A DNA stretch of 64,000 nt, taken from NCBI GenBank assembly GCA_033220425.1, contig CM065648.1, positions 868,001 through 932,000 on the forward strand, in the 5' to 3' direction. The notes beneath the pieces are model-generated. The model searched no databases. It was not told the DNA's origin and saw only the letters and a program-made list of their open reading frames with translations. Positions 1 through 11,425 of the stretch are shown piece after piece. The stretch is from Lepraria neglecta (taxonomy: Eukaryota; Ascomycota; Lecanoromycetes; Lecanorales; Stereocaulaceae). Position 1 is the first letter of the stretch, and each line of letters starts with the position of its first letter. A program made the position numbers and the translations under genes.

Positions 1-3000
1 AATGATGAATATGCGTGAAGGAGACTTGGGAGGTGAAAGGCTGAAAAGCAAGGGAATTCATCCCCAACTACATCACGTTTCTTGGTTCATTGCCCTTCAT
101 TGCTTCGCAAGCGTTGTTCACTTGGCATCCACTACTACTTAAAGAGCATCATCTTCCCTCAACTCTCCTGCTCTCATCATCATCCACACCATGCACATTC
201 TGCCCTTCGATCTCTCGTCTTTTCGCTTTTCACTTGTTGTACATGGGTTGTCACAGAGGCCGCCAGATGTTGGGTGGCCCTTCAAATGACAAGATCAACA
301 ACTCTGGTTCAAAGATTGCTAGAAATTAGCAAAGAAAACAAGTATTCTGAAGCAGGCAGAATCTGAGCCTAATCAATCGTCAGCGCAGACGGCGTCAGCA
401 ACCTCGCCTAGCAATCTGGTCAAGTCCAGTCAAGACAGCGGAAACTTCCAACGGTTCACAAGTTAGTCTAAATGCTCATAAATCCGCGGTCAGCCAGCTG
501 ATTATTTGTGTGAAGTGGAGACTCCATTCAGGCCAGGGCAGAACCCCACTACAGAGCTGAGTGCTCGAGCCAAGGAAACGACCGTGGATCAGCAGGACTA
601 CGACGCGTCCATCCAAGATTCGGAGCTATGACGAAACCAACTGCCCCTTAACGTGTCTCTATGCCCTAACTGGCACGAGGACGGCCCAGGATTGTGCCGA
701 GAAGGAACGAATATCAAAGTTACACGAGAAGATGTAATCAGCGTGGCAGAGAGACTGCTGAAAAGGGTAGAAACACCCAGCAGAGACTACCGCGTTCCCC
801 GCGATCCAGCTGCTGACGTACAGCGGTAGATATCTAGGATGTCGCTATCACCAGAGCGCAGATCCAGCGCTCAAATTTACAATTGGGCGATGAACTCAAG
901 AACATGTTCTCCATTTGACATATATGAGGTGCCAGACGATAACTCGCCGCCACCTTGATGGCTTCAGGGATCCGTTTCCTACTCCGACTCAGCAACAAAT
1001 TGAGCAGAACTTCTAAAACCCCTTCACCGTCTCTACAATCTTATATGTGAGCTCATACGCTCCTTCAGGCCACAACGCTATCAGCGCCACGATCGCTCGT
1101 ACCAATCACCCTGACATCTGCAACGCTCGAATACAGAATCTCGGACGATGCCGCCGCAGATTCTCACTTCAAGGTACCCTTAGACAATCCATGCCTCACA
1201 GACAGCTCATCGGATTAGCAAAGCTAGATGCCACACTAGCTGGAAAAGATCTGCTTGGGTTGATTTGTCTCCTGCTGATCAACGTTGAAGGTTCGAAGAT
1301 GACCAACTGAACGAAGAGAATAAGAAACTGCGGTTGCAGCTGGCAGAGATGGAGAAGTGATCTGGAAGGCTTCAGGAATCTCGAATCATTTATATACTGG
1401 CCAGGTCCCAGAGATGACGTAGTCCAATCGTACGAGCCACTTCTCTAAGGCGAAGTCTGGCTTTCAGACACGGCTGATAAATGCATTCAAGTGATGATAT
1501 ATTTTGATCAAGGCATCGTTTTGAAGATTGCTTGCTTTACTCTGGATCATCATCTAGAAGGCGTCAACTGGTGTGGGTCTTCCAGCCCCATCGATGATAC
1601 TCGCCTTGGGACGTCTCTAACTCTCTGGCACAGTCACCGTACGTCAGATCCACCAAAGGGAGAAGCTGTTCAACTCCTGCGTTGTGGCTACCATGAAGTA
1701 TAACGTGAAGAAGATAGTGGCCGATGCCAAAGCCAGGGTACGCTTCTCGTTTGTGACATCCTTGTTTCTTCACTGATCTGTAGCAAACGTCTGATCCTCG
1801 TTCGCTTGCTCTCACCGGCCCTTACCCTTCCGATCCCCAGCAGCAGCAATTCCCAAACATCTGTGTGCTACCCAGTGTCGATTGTCTACAGGACGTTATT
1901 AATACAATGCGCAATCGTGATCATGTTGGAGTTCAATGCACCTGAGAAGATGAACTATAACCCGATGATTTTTCGTGTTCTTTTTCGCTGCTTCGTTTAG
2001 CCTTTCTTGCCAATTCTTAGAGCGCTCATACCCACAATAAATCTTCGAAGGCTATTTCTTTTGCGAAAGATATCTAGCTCACAGGAGACCCTAAGTATGT
2101 GCGCTACTGATACTTCAAGAGCCCCAGCTGTCAGCACAAGGATCGACCGTAGTTAGATATGTGGGAAAAGCCCATAGTATAAACGGACGACCATCGTATC
2201 GTCCCAAAGTCTCCCCATTATGTTCGAACATTACTCAGTCCTGTGACTGCCCAATGGGCTGTTCCGCTCGCCAGTGACACGGGTGTCGATTCCACATCCA
2301 GGTCTGATTCTTCCAGGGTCGTCTCGTAGAAGCTCCTCACAATGAGGGTGGTGGCGCACAAGCTATCGGACGTCTACGTCGTTTGGGCAACCTGTTGCAA
2401 TAGGCTGGGAAGGATATCTAGCTAATGGGGGCCCCCAGGGCCCCATATATGCCCAAAACAGACAAAGAACGGCTAGCAACAGGCTTCTAGAATCGCATAG
2501 AAAGCAATCAAGCAACGGATTGCAACACAACCCATATTCTGTCGTATATAGTTTGAATGTCACGTTCCGGGAACGTTCGATTATCGGGCTGTGCCTGAAG
2601 CTATTGCACAACTTGACCGACAGATATTCAACAACGGATGGAGGATGGTGAGCTTGAACTTGGCGCGTGGGTGTCGTTGGAGGGTGAGCTCATGAAGAAG
2701 GAAGCTGCGGAGAGGTTCATTGGGGAGTGCTCGCCAATTTCATCGCCATATGAGCTGGTGAAGATGAGGATCCAGTTCGTCAGGCGGGCCCTGTCCGTAC
2801 TAATGTTTCCCCTCCTGCCCCTTCCCCGCGTCGCGCACAAATGAATTGTACAACTCTGCCTGCTATCAAATCCATACGGCAACGATTTACAGTCTCCCGA
2901 GCATCATGGACTTATTCTCCGGTTGGTCCTCCGCATCTACAACATCTACGTCCATCCTGGATCGGCTCGCGTCCTTCGACATCTTCAAGTATCGACCAAG

Positions 3001-3537
3001 CATCTTTCTCATCTTCGCCGGCGAGATTGAAGTTAAATATCTCCACTGTTCGTAATGTAATAGGCATGGTTAACGAGGCTAGCGCTCCTACTGCGCATGT
3101 GTCTAGCCTCGCGGTCATGACTCGAGTCATTGTTACCTTTCCTCGGTACAGGGACCCGCCTCTTGTTGGACAACTATTCATATAAGCACATGAGGGTGCT
3201 TCAAGCCTCATACGCAGAATGGTGGTGATCAGTATTGGATCTCTAGGAAAATAGTGAGAAGCATCCAGAGAATAAACGGAAAACCCCACAGTGAGCTACT
3301 AAATGTAAGTCTTGGATGTTTCAATACTCTTGCAATGCATTCTCGTCTAGTCTCAGCAGCGCTTCGGTAACATCCCTAGCTATTGTTCCACCACATCGTG
3401 TCGCTTAAAGCTAGCCTTCGTCGACGTAACACAAGTCCGACAAGGCTTCCAATGCCCGACTCAGACGAATTTGGGCTCAGAGTCAAAAGCACCGATCCAG
3501 TAAGGGTTGCAAGAATCCTAATGGGACAGCATCCACA
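1..3537. other. Gene-poor left flank with decayed coding scraps
   Basis: No intact gene can be supported here. Reading frames are short and broken by stops. A few stretches look like eroded coding sequence. One, around 664-830 on the plus strand, reads NWHEDGPGLCREG and onward before a stop near 829. A charged coiled-coil-like bit reading EENKKLRLQLAEMEK ends near 1360. A 68-codon plus-strand frame at 2638-2844 contains the run ELVKMRIQFVRR. None could be assigned to a family with confidence. The block looks like old, mutated accessory DNA. Confidence 0.5.
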
Positions 3538-4691
3538 TCATGGAAAAAAATTGGGATTAGGAACCTTCATAACAGGAACCTCCACAAAATACGGCTTGAC
3601 CGACTCCGGCACCTCCGACATAACCGTCATTTTCGCCGCCGGTGCCGGTGCCGGTGCCGGCACCACAGTCGTCACGCCAATCGAGCCAGTAAAAGGTTCT
3701 GGTGTCGCGCCATTAGCGAGGCCGCTAGAATCATACACCCTCGTAGCGAACGCCTCCGTATTTGTTGTGGCAAGACAAGCACTGCTAGCCGCAGCAGCAA
3801 CTGATGCATCCATACCCTTGGCGAACTGGTCGTAGGGTTCGACTACCCTTTTACTTACGGGATCTGGGGGGCATACGCCTATGGGTGTGTTGCAGAAGGG
3901 GATGCCGGGGATAGTGGTGTTGTCGCAGATGATGCCGGCGTTGAGGGGGCAGCAGGATTGGCCGCATGAGCTTGGGGATTGTTAGTCTTCGTGTATCCAA
4001 CCCATCTCCATTAGATGAGGAGACCATTATAAAGATCAATGAAGAGAGACACTCACAATTCCTGCGACTCATTACACCTATCCGCCGGCGGCGGCGGCGC
4101 TCCTCGCCCTGTCACTCCTCCTGTCGCTCGAGGTGGCGTATACGCCTTACAAACCCCACTCGCCTGTCCCTGATCGCCTGGCGCTGGCTGGCAAGTAGCT
4201 GCACTCTGCCCACCACTAATCCCATCACAACAAGACCCAAAGCATGACGTTTGGCAGCCAGGAATGGGACCCGCGTCGCATTCTGAGCCGATGGGGCAGC
4301 AGCCGAGAATACCGTCTCTAATAGCGCAATAGTCACCCAGTTCGCAACAGCCGCCGTCGACGCATTGTACGCTTCTTGGGCAGGTGAAGGTGAATTGGTC
4401 GCGGACTAGGAGACGCCGGTTGGGGAATGTATTTGTGGGATGTGTTCCTGTGGGGTTGGGTTTCGAATCTTTAGCTATAGCCTGTTGGGAGTCCGAGGTC
4501 AGGAATGAGTGGCGGGGGAAGAATTCATTTTCGGCGAGGTCACCCCAGGGCAGGGCCTCATAGTCTTTTTCCCAGAGTGTTCGCTCGTCGAGATGGGCGA
4601 GCTCTTTTGGTTGTTTTGGGTCAGGGAATGACGCAGCGAGAGTGTGGGAGAGCAGGAGAGTGGAAAACACGAGACTAGTAAGGAGAGACAT
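3538..4691 (-). CDS. Secreted cysteine-rich protein of unknown function
   Basis: This is a predicted two-exon gene with exons 4691-4057 and 3970-3538, encoding about 355 residues. The intron opens with GTGAGT, ends in CCAAG and restores the frame as ..CNESQE-F-SCGQSCCP. I chose the ATG at 4691 rather than an in-frame ATG at 4742 because it starts directly with a good signal peptide (hydrophobic run SLLTSLVFSTLLLSHTLA). The mature protein has Cys clusters, including VDGGCCELGDYC and CCPIGSEC followed by SCFGSCCDG, and another Cys-rich stretch after the intron. It ends in an Ala/Pro/Val-rich tail with an APAPAPA run. The CC pairs suggest a disulphide-bonded extracellular protein. No catalytic motif is visible and no GPI signal is obvious. 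It could be a wall-associated or effector-like protein, but that is only inference. Confidence 0.72.
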
Positions 4692-5018
4692 GTTTGCGCC
4701 GACTGTTTTGGGAGACAATTGACAAAAGAAGGTAAGCAGCAAGAACAGGTTTTAAGACAATGAACAAGGGTGGAACCAACAGAGGGGATCGGAGACATTA
4801 TGGATGTTTCGTCTAACATTAAGAGGTACTGGATGGTGTTTCACCCATCCACGAAGAGCATGTGTTTCTTGGCCGAAACAGGAACTGTCAAAGCATGAAT
4901 GGATGCGCATACTGTGAGCGTGCCTTATTGGCGGTGAACATACCAGCAACCCACGTTACAGGGCTATTCTTGCCGTGCGGCTTCATATCGATTGGTATCG
5001 CATTGCCGCTGAAACAGC
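4692..5018. other. Intergenic, nothing recognised
   Basis: This is the upstream region of the secreted Cys-rich gene. It runs into the decayed end of the neighbouring F-box-like pseudogene. No RNA gene, repeat or conserved frame was seen. Confidence 0.4.
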
Positions 5019-5930
5019 CTATGCTACGGGGAGGTACCGGGAGTTTGAGTGTTCTCCATCGCATAAAACAAACCCATTTAAGCGCGTATGAACATCAACC
5101 CTACTCACGGCCGGGTGGAGTGCAAAGATGCGCGGAGTTCCATTTGTCTTGGCACAAGGCTCGTTCGTTCGAGGTTTGCCTCGTGGGTAACGCTCAAGCT
5201 GGTAAGGGTCCTGACTGCTTTGTGGTGTCTTGCGGTTCTTATATCGCACGAGTGCTTGTTTCAGCTCTTTAAAAGATTTTTCTAGTTCCTTGGGCGACTT
5301 TTCAGAGATCCGAAAAGCATACACAATGTAGCTCACACATTTCATCCACGGAGTCATCAAAAGTTCTCGGTCTCAACACATAGGCCGTGCGAAAATATCA
5401 GCCCTTTAACTCGGTCATATATGGATCTGGTGATACGAGAACTTTTGTTACTACCATAGGGCCTAAATCTGCATTTTGTGTGCTAGGTCCTGCAAGGCTT
5501 TACAGGAGCATCACTCCAGAGAGAAAATCTGACAAAGTCGGTGGCGGTCTGTTGCATAGTCAACGACCATTCCATAAGAGCATGTAGCCGTATAAAGTTT
5601 TTCATGTCGTCTTTGATCTTCGTTCTCTTCCCTGATTATACACGTAGTCTGCCTGCGATCTCTTGAGCACCGAAGTCCGCAAAAATTGTATTACTAGGTG
5701 TGAAGGATCCCCAGAGCGTTTGGAGATGATTCAAGTAGTCCAGGTAAGCCTGGTGGGTTCTTTTTGGAAACACACTGATCTTGAGAAATACTCTAGGAGG
5801 GAACCGCAGATAGAGAATTGGACTTGAGAGCCCGAAAAGAATCTGCTCCTCTATGGTGATGTAGTTGACAATCTGCAACACTATTTCCTGGGGAAGGAGT
5901 TCGATAGGTTGCCTAAGGTCTTCTGCTGTC
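5019..5930 (-). pseudogene. F-box-like protein, tandem copy B (broken)
   Basis: Read on the minus strand, this begins near 5930 with RQPIELLPQEIVLQIVNYI, an F-box-like LPxEI start, and continues through EEQILFGLSSPILYL. An in-frame TAA lies near 5636. The same frame then resumes with FIRLHALMEW and runs to a second stop (TAG) near 5490. The tail, with WMKCVSYIVYAF and a Lys/Glu-rich coiled coil, lies in the 5360-5019 frame. There is no in-frame ATG after the upstream stop near 5950. The order of segments matches the paralogues at 6552-7363 and 7803-8847. The nonsense codons and missing start mark it as a pseudogene of an F-box-containing family of unknown target. Confidence 0.6.
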
Positions 5931-5947
5931 CCCTGATCGTCTGTGGC

Positions 5948-6349
5948 TTAATCTCTGATTTTTATGTGGGATGCGTTTTCGTCTCTGGATCGTCCTTGTG
6001 AAGTGGCAAATTGCATAACAATTTCCCGGGTACCATGACTGAGCTGGAACCGGGATGGTTTACTTGACTGTAGAGCTGACGCTGCGTCGCTCCTCAGACG
6101 CAACCGAGCTGGAACAGTGACAGTCTGACCAACGGTGGAGCTGGTATTGCGTCGTTTGAGAAAAACATAAAAGCTGGACACACCGAACAGTGGCGGGTTC
6201 TTGTCACTCGTCAGGTCCTCAATGTGTCGCGGAAGCAGCGACGTAGATGTCAGCAGCCCCACAGTAATCAAGGTTAGTGATAAAGAAGACGAAGAGATGA
6301 TATTGAGAAGATCAATAACCTTGGTACGGTTGCACGTGCTACCGCGCAT
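5948..6349 (-). CDS. Small membrane or secreted ORF, unknown
   Basis: From the ATG at 6349 there is an uninterrupted frame of about 133 codons with one hydrophobic segment near its N-terminus (SLSLTLITVGLLTSTSLL). This suggests a signal anchor or signal peptide, followed by a basic Ser-rich tail. A longer frame from 6436 exists but adds nothing recognisable. It sits between two tandem F-box-like copies. A frame with a similar layout, hydrophobic start then basic tail, lies at 7368-7622 upstream of copy A, so it may belong to a duplicated two-ORF unit. No family was recognised and it may not be a real gene. Confidence 0.25.
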   Translation of the reverse strand: MRGSTCNRTKVIDLLNIISSSSLSLTLITVGLLTSTSLLPRHIEDLTSDKNPPLFGVSSFYVFLKRRNTSSTVGQTVTVPARLRLRSDAASALQSSKPSRFQLSHGTREIVMQFATSQGRSRDENASHIKIRD

Positions 6350-6551
6350 GGTGATTTGAAAAGAATTGCAGCGGTGTGTGGGTTTGTGAGAAAATGAGAG
6401 CTGTTTTTGAACAATGGCGAGATATCTAGGCAGCATCAGGTTGAAATGTGCGTTTCATGTGAGTGGTATATCATCAAATTTCGTGGCAAGGTCTTTGTCC
6501 AAGTGCCCTGTCGCTGACATGGAGCCGCGCTCTGCGAGCAGTATATTATTC

Positions 6552-7363
6552 TCAACAATTAAGGTATCCTGACTTCCTGTGCCGAGACCTGAGATTTTTT
6601 AAATCGACAAGTGCTCTTTCCAGCTCTTGCACAGCCTTTTCCAAATCCTCATGTGTTCTCTTATTATTCTGAATGGTAGTGCATACCACGTAGCTCATGC
6701 ATTTATGCAAAGGATGTGCATGTCCATCCTCCGGGTTGGCGAAGAGATTGTGGGACATTGCCAGTTCCCTCATGTTAATGTATGCAAACTTGTTGCTATA
6801 CGAATAGTTATCCTCACAGAGGACCGATATGCAACACACGCCCCATTCCTGGCATGGAGTAAATGGACCTTCAATTTCGGAGGAAGAAATTGACAAATTC
6901 GGTAGGCGTCTCTTGCATGCTCAGAGATATCTCGACGGGCGAATGCAGCCGTATGAACTGTGGCATGGTGAATGGTTTCTGTTCCTGACGTGCCCAAGGC
7001 GTCATCCAACCGGACAACACCTGTAGTATTCTTTCGAGACGAGAAGTAGTCCTTGCTCGTGGTGTCCGGGGTACAAGTATTCCATGATTTTCCTAAGTGC
7101 TTGACGTATTCCTCGTAAGCTTTGTGTGTCGGCCAGGTGAACACCCCGATTTTGCGGTAAAGTTGAGAAGGCATTTGCTGGTAAATTGCCGTACTAGAAA
7201 GCTCGAAAAGAATCTGCTCCTCCACGACGAGGTAGATTGCAATTTGTGCCAAAATCTCCTGAGGAAGGCGCTCAATAGGCTGTCGCAAGCATGGTTTGCT
7301 TTCGGCAGATGCATGTGACTTGTGGTTCAGGGGCGAGTCGGTTTGACCACTGGTTGGTGGCAT
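6552..7363 (-). pseudogene. F-box-like protein, tandem copy A (frameshifted)
   Basis: The frame starts at ATG 7363 and reads RQPIERLPQEILAQIAIYL, an F-box-like helix, then EEQILFELSSTAIYQQMPS. Near 6990 homology to copy C (VRLHSSTELLL) shifts to another frame, which reads FIRLHSPVEISLSMQE and EFVNFFLRN then hits a stop. The remaining homology (TPCQEWGVCC, KCMSYVVC, LEKAVQELERALVDLK) is in a third frame that ends at 6552. The gaps between frames are far shorter than a fungal intron, so these are frameshifts. The family looks like F-box proteins with a C-terminal coiled coil. A role as an SCF adapter would be inference from the F-box alone. Confidence 0.62.
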
Positions 7364-7367
7364 TTAA

Positions 7368-7622
7368 CTATGCATTTCGAGAGGTAAATCGCCGGGGACG
7401 TTCCATCGTATCGTGACTACTTTGACCACACCGATGTCGCTGAAACCACTTGTTGCCCCCACAACGATCAGATTCGACATAGACTAGGCCTCCTGGGTCG
7501 AACATGTGATCGGTGCTGTTGAGAAAGCGCTGCTGATTATTGAGGGCCGTGAACAGAGTCGTGAAGGTGCAAGCAAGGAGGAGAATGAGAGTTTTGCTGA
7601 GAAATAGTGAGAAGATTATCAA
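7368..7622 (-). other. Hydrophobic small ORF upstream of F-box copy A
   Basis: An 84-codon frame without an ATG (first codon TTG) contains the hydrophobic run KTLILLLACTFTTLFTALNN followed by a basic tail. It ends 5 bases before the ATG of F-box copy A. The layout resembles the 5948-6349 ORF. It may be a remnant of a duplicated small membrane-protein gene. Confidence 0.2.
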
Positions 7623-7802
7623 TCGACATCAGAATTCCGTTTACATGTGACTGCCGTTTTCTGGAAGTCCTTGGCATCAATCTTTACAACGCCCCCGCTT
7701 TTGGAAGTTCGACCCTCATTTAATTGGCTTGAGTACCGTTCGGCCTAGCAATTTAGGGGGTCGATGCCGCCATTGAGTGTTTGAAAGGCGACCAAAGTGT
7801 GC

Positions 7803-8847
7803 TTAGATTGCAAAACGCAATAGGGCCTTTGGCCATCCAGGTTTCGATCGCCAATCAGCCCAACCTCCATTAGTGGTGATGGACCAGCCAATGAATGGAT
7901 ACGTATATACTGGAATGTCCCTGTAATCGTGCATCCAAGGTCTAATGCAGTCGCCATGACCTCCGGGCACTGACAGTGTTTGGATGATCAACGAGCGAGA
8001 AATGTCACATTTGTGCTGCTCCCTTGCACTCGTAGGCAACGCTCTTAGAGGAGTTGAGGTGGTCCGTTGACCGCGTCTATAAGTCTCCAGCGCGTAGAGA
8101 ATCTCGGAGGGTGGGATTCCAGACTTCATGAACGCAAAGATCACATAGAACATTGGCTTATCCAGGACCGCATTATTCAAGAATCTCTGGCCGACGAAGA
8201 TGTGGTATTGGTGCATTACTGCCACCGAATTTTTTATTTGCCAATTACATGCATTGACAGCGATATTGGCCTCTGTTGTATAATTTGGTATATGTTCGTC
8301 ACGCTTTGCAGTCCCATTGATGGCAAGGAGAGGGTCTCTTAGTCTCATCTTTGATGAAGTATTGGACGAACTTGGTAGCATTATCCTCGGCCGTGAGTAG
8401 AAGCTCGGTGCTAGAATGAAGCCTGACGTAATCCTTTATGGTAACTGATGCTCCCTGCAAACATGCTTTGATGGCTTCATCGATTCTGCGAGATTCTATT
8501 TGACCACTGTGGGCGAAGCTCCATTTGCGATTTTCTTTGGCTCTGAGAGCCGCTAGCCTCTTTATATGGTTTTTATACTGCTCGAGAGTCTTTTTCGGGT
8601 ACACGTTGATGGTTTGGTAATGCGTTATAGGGATCAGCAGGTAGAATGCTCGGCTCGCAAGGCCAAAGAGGATCCGATCTAGGCCAAATAAGTATTCAAT
8701 GACCATTTCCGTGATCTCCGGGGGAAGTGTCTCGAGCCGGGATGGATGCACTGCCATTGTCATTCGATACAGCGAGTCACTGAGAGCGTTATCATGAGTC
8801 TCGAGTTTTAGATCTTCTGGTATATCCATTTCCCCAGAAGCCTCCAC
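7803..8847 (-). pseudogene. F-box-like protein, tandem copy C (one frameshift)
   Basis: This is the best-preserved of the three copies. From ATG 8847 the frame has an F-box-like segment LPPEITEMVIEYLFGLDR at about residues 41-58, then LASRAFYLL and a region alignable to copies A and B (DYVRLHSSTELLL, KFVQYFIKDE). This frame stops near 8299. Homology continues in the next frame from about 8340 with NYTTEANIAVN and KPMFYVIFAFMKSG, ending at 7803. The only GT...AG pair at the junction would give a 30-base intron, too short, so a one-base frameshift is more likely. A sequencing error or an unusual splice cannot be excluded. Confidence 0.58.
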
Positions 8848-9309
8848 AAATCAATCCGTTTTGGGATGTTTTACCTTTTGCTTTGCACATATAATAGAAA
8901 GAAAAGCTACCTGTCGCTATTCGTTGCGACCCTGCTGGTGGGGTGTCAGAAACTTTCTCAAAGCTTAATAGCAGCCATCGTTGAATTCTTGGCAGCCACG
9001 AGATATGTATGCCCTCCATGTCCGTCTCAATTCAAACGTGTCCTCGACGATTAGAGGGAACGGTATAGTATGGCCAGAGTTGCGTAGAATTAAGATCTTC
9101 TACCTTTTCCAGATGTGTGCCCTGTAGAAGAGGAGTACTCGGAAGGTCTCAGGTGTGAAAACAGGTCAAGAGCCTCCTCCCTTGGATGAATTAATGTATT
9201 GGCCTGCTGTGGTCTAGAGAACATAAGATTTACAGTATCTGTACAAACCGTCCGGAGAATCGCTTATCAATGATGCATCTCCCAGCGCCATCGCAATGTA
9301 CAATACCGA
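8848..9309. other. Intergenic, nothing recognised
   Basis: This lies between F-box copy C and the 3' end of the SED5 gene. No RNA gene, repeat or supported frame was seen. It probably holds the SED5 3' untranslated region. Confidence 0.4.
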
Positions 9310-10631
9310 TTACCCTGCAATAAGGACCCAGAGCAGGAAGAATATCTAGCCGACGTATTAGCGTAGTCAGCGGCCTATGTATGACTGAACCTCACCATGA
9401 GAACGCCGAACATCTTTGCTACCAGCCATCTGTTGCCGGACACTCTCGACCAGTACTTCATAAGCTCGCGTTGCGCTCCCTGTACGTTGTCGACAACGTC
9501 TTCAGTGTTCGCATCTATACGTTGTATCTGTTCACTAGTAGAGCATTAGCTGCACATTCGATGGCACATTGGAGAAGCACATACCCTTGCTCTTGTACCA
9601 TGGCAGCCAATTGGCCGAAAACGCTTCCTAGCTCATTGATAGTACGCTCGATTACATCTATCGCTTCGCCCCTCATGTTGATATAGGTGTTTGTTGGTTG
9701 TGCCTCTTCCATCATTAATAATTGTTGGTCTGACTGTGGGCCAGTCTGCATCAAAGCGGAAGACGACGACGGGTCGAGATTTAATATGTCATGATTCGAG
9801 TTCTGGTACCCGGGCTGTGGTGTCCGTGACTTCGTGGGAGTATTGTAAAGTGGTGATGCGGATTGCTGTGGATTGAGTGGAGGTTGCGAATGGGCTGATA
9901 CAGACGAGACAAAGTTTTCCGTGCGTGATTTCGAGGCTTGTAGGTTTTTCGTTCGGACTTCGAGGACTTCTTTGAAATTTACTCCCACATCAGCGAGCTT
10001 GCCTTGCAATAATACCACAACCTAGTCATGAATCAGCACTATTGCCTTCAAAATATGTATCCCCACGTACATTCTTATTGTGCTCCCCCTCTTGTTCCGC
10101 ACCACTTCGTGTGGCCTGAGACTGTTGTGACTTCGATAACGATTGTAGCGACGATATCTGTGAATTGAGTGATGAAAGATCTTGCTTTATAACGTATGTG
10201 AGTTCGTTGATCTCAACAGGCCGATCGTCGAAGAGCGTTTTCCTTTTCGCTACTGCAGATCCCGAACTATGTCAGCAATTGCACGTATGCCATGTGACCT
10301 CGAAGTCCGCCAGGATGCAAGTAGGCGGAAAGTCCAAGACCGGATGACAGATGCCAATTTTTCACATACATTCTGCTAGCCTCCCCAGCTTCTCCATTGT
10401 TCCCGTTATACCTCGTCCTATATCCGCTGCCCTTCTAGCAAACTCTGACCGTGCACCCTTCCTCGGACCTTTGGCGTCGCCATTGGGGGACCCATTGGCA
10501 ACTCTTCTTTGTGACTCTGTGAGTAACGATTGCCTTTGGGCGCCAATCTTGGTTGATGTCTGTCTTTTTTGCGCCTGGGCAAGGACTGCTCGGAATTCGG
10601 CCGTTCGGTCTTGTATAGAAGTTGTGACCAT
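9310..10631 (-). CDS. SED5: Syntaxin-5/Sed5 Golgi Qa-SNARE
   Basis: This gene encodes the Qa-SNARE that drives fusion of ER-derived vesicles with the cis-Golgi. There are five predicted exons (10631-10370, 10252-10071, 10021-9585, 9534-9396, 9345-9310), giving 351 residues. The N-terminus has the Sed5-type start SIQDRTAEFRAVLAQAQKR. Exon 2 carries FDDRPVEINELTYVIKQDL, part of the Habc domain. Exons 3-4 carry the SNARE motif, RGEAIDVIERTINELGSVF then GQLAAMVQEQGEQIQRIDA and DNVQGAQRELMKYWSRV. The last two exons encode the C-terminal membrane anchor MFGVLM-IFFLLWVLIAG. All introns are 46-117 bases with GT-AG ends, and the frame is continuous. The gene looks intact. Family assignment is firm and exon edges are predictions. 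Confidence 0.9.
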
Positions 10632-11425
10632 TCTGATGGCTAGGGCATGCAGGCCGAAGTTGGCACCCCTGATCTCCTCCTAGGTCTAGCTGTATTTGTA
10701 TGCGTCTGTATGCAAGTCGCAGGTGTTTCTCTCGGGAGTTGTGATAGTAGCGTAGTAGCGGAAAATTGGGACGCTTCAGCAGGATGATTTGTAAGGTCAG
10801 GTTTGGGGATAACGCTACTGTTAAGGAAATTGTATATGGAACTGTGGAGAGACTTGTCCTGTTGGTTGGCTTTGTTTGCCTCCTTTTGGACACGGTAACC
10901 CTAACCCTGAGTAAAACCTCGGGAGATCGACACGTGTTTGTGCCCGGGGTGCCAACTCCGGCTCGAAAGCGAAGGGAAACCTGGCATTCGTAGAACATCA
11001 AGTTTTTCGCACATGCCGCGCGCTGGGCTTCTACGGAGAGCATTGACTCCAAACGGCCTCCAGTGCTGACAAGACTCAAGGCCATCTTCAAAGTTTGGCA
11101 TTTGCCCTTTGGCCGGGACGAATATTGAGGCTGTGGAAGCATCGCATAGAATACGCGGCATCCGCAGCTTGACCCTGAAACGACGCTGAGATTGAACACA
11201 ATCTCTGGATCTCTGAAGCACTCATCTCTTCCGCGAGCACAGTGATTACAAGCAGAAGTGAGGATTGAACCCTTCTTGACCAGGCCAGCAATGGCGTCCG
11301 GCCACTCCAAGTGAAGCGTTTTACACATTCATTAAGCTTGGCCGTAAGTGGTATCAGGACAATTCCCTAAAGCACACTGTAGCTTACAAGGATATCCCCT
11401 AAAGATCTACGAGGCTGCAGATATC
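10632..11425. other. Intergenic with a weak coding remnant and a telomere-like motif
   Basis: This region separates the divergent SED5 gene and the long Ser/Pro-rich gene. On the minus strand, a frame from ATG 11328 contains a Cys cluster (ACNHCARGRDEC) and stays open into SED5 exon 1 in a different frame. It may be a gene scrap or chance. At 10896-10908 there are two tandem telomere-type units (TAACCCTAACCCT). Such teloboxes are known binding sites for Tbf1/Reb1-type factors in fungal promoters. Use here is inference. Confidence 0.4.

Noticed and set aside
3383-3835. 150-codon plus-strand frame
   Set aside because: It lies antisense to exon 2 of the secreted Cys-rich gene, which has better evidence (splice, Cys pattern, signal peptide).
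8330-8365. A 30-base GT-AG intron that would repair F-box copy C
   Set aside because: It is shorter than any intron in the supported genes of this window (about 46 bases minimum), so a frameshift is the simpler reading.
10435-11328. 297-codon minus-strand frame
   Set aside because: Its end overlaps SED5 exon 1 in another frame, and only a short Cys cluster is suggestive. I kept it only as a possible remnant in the intergenic entry.
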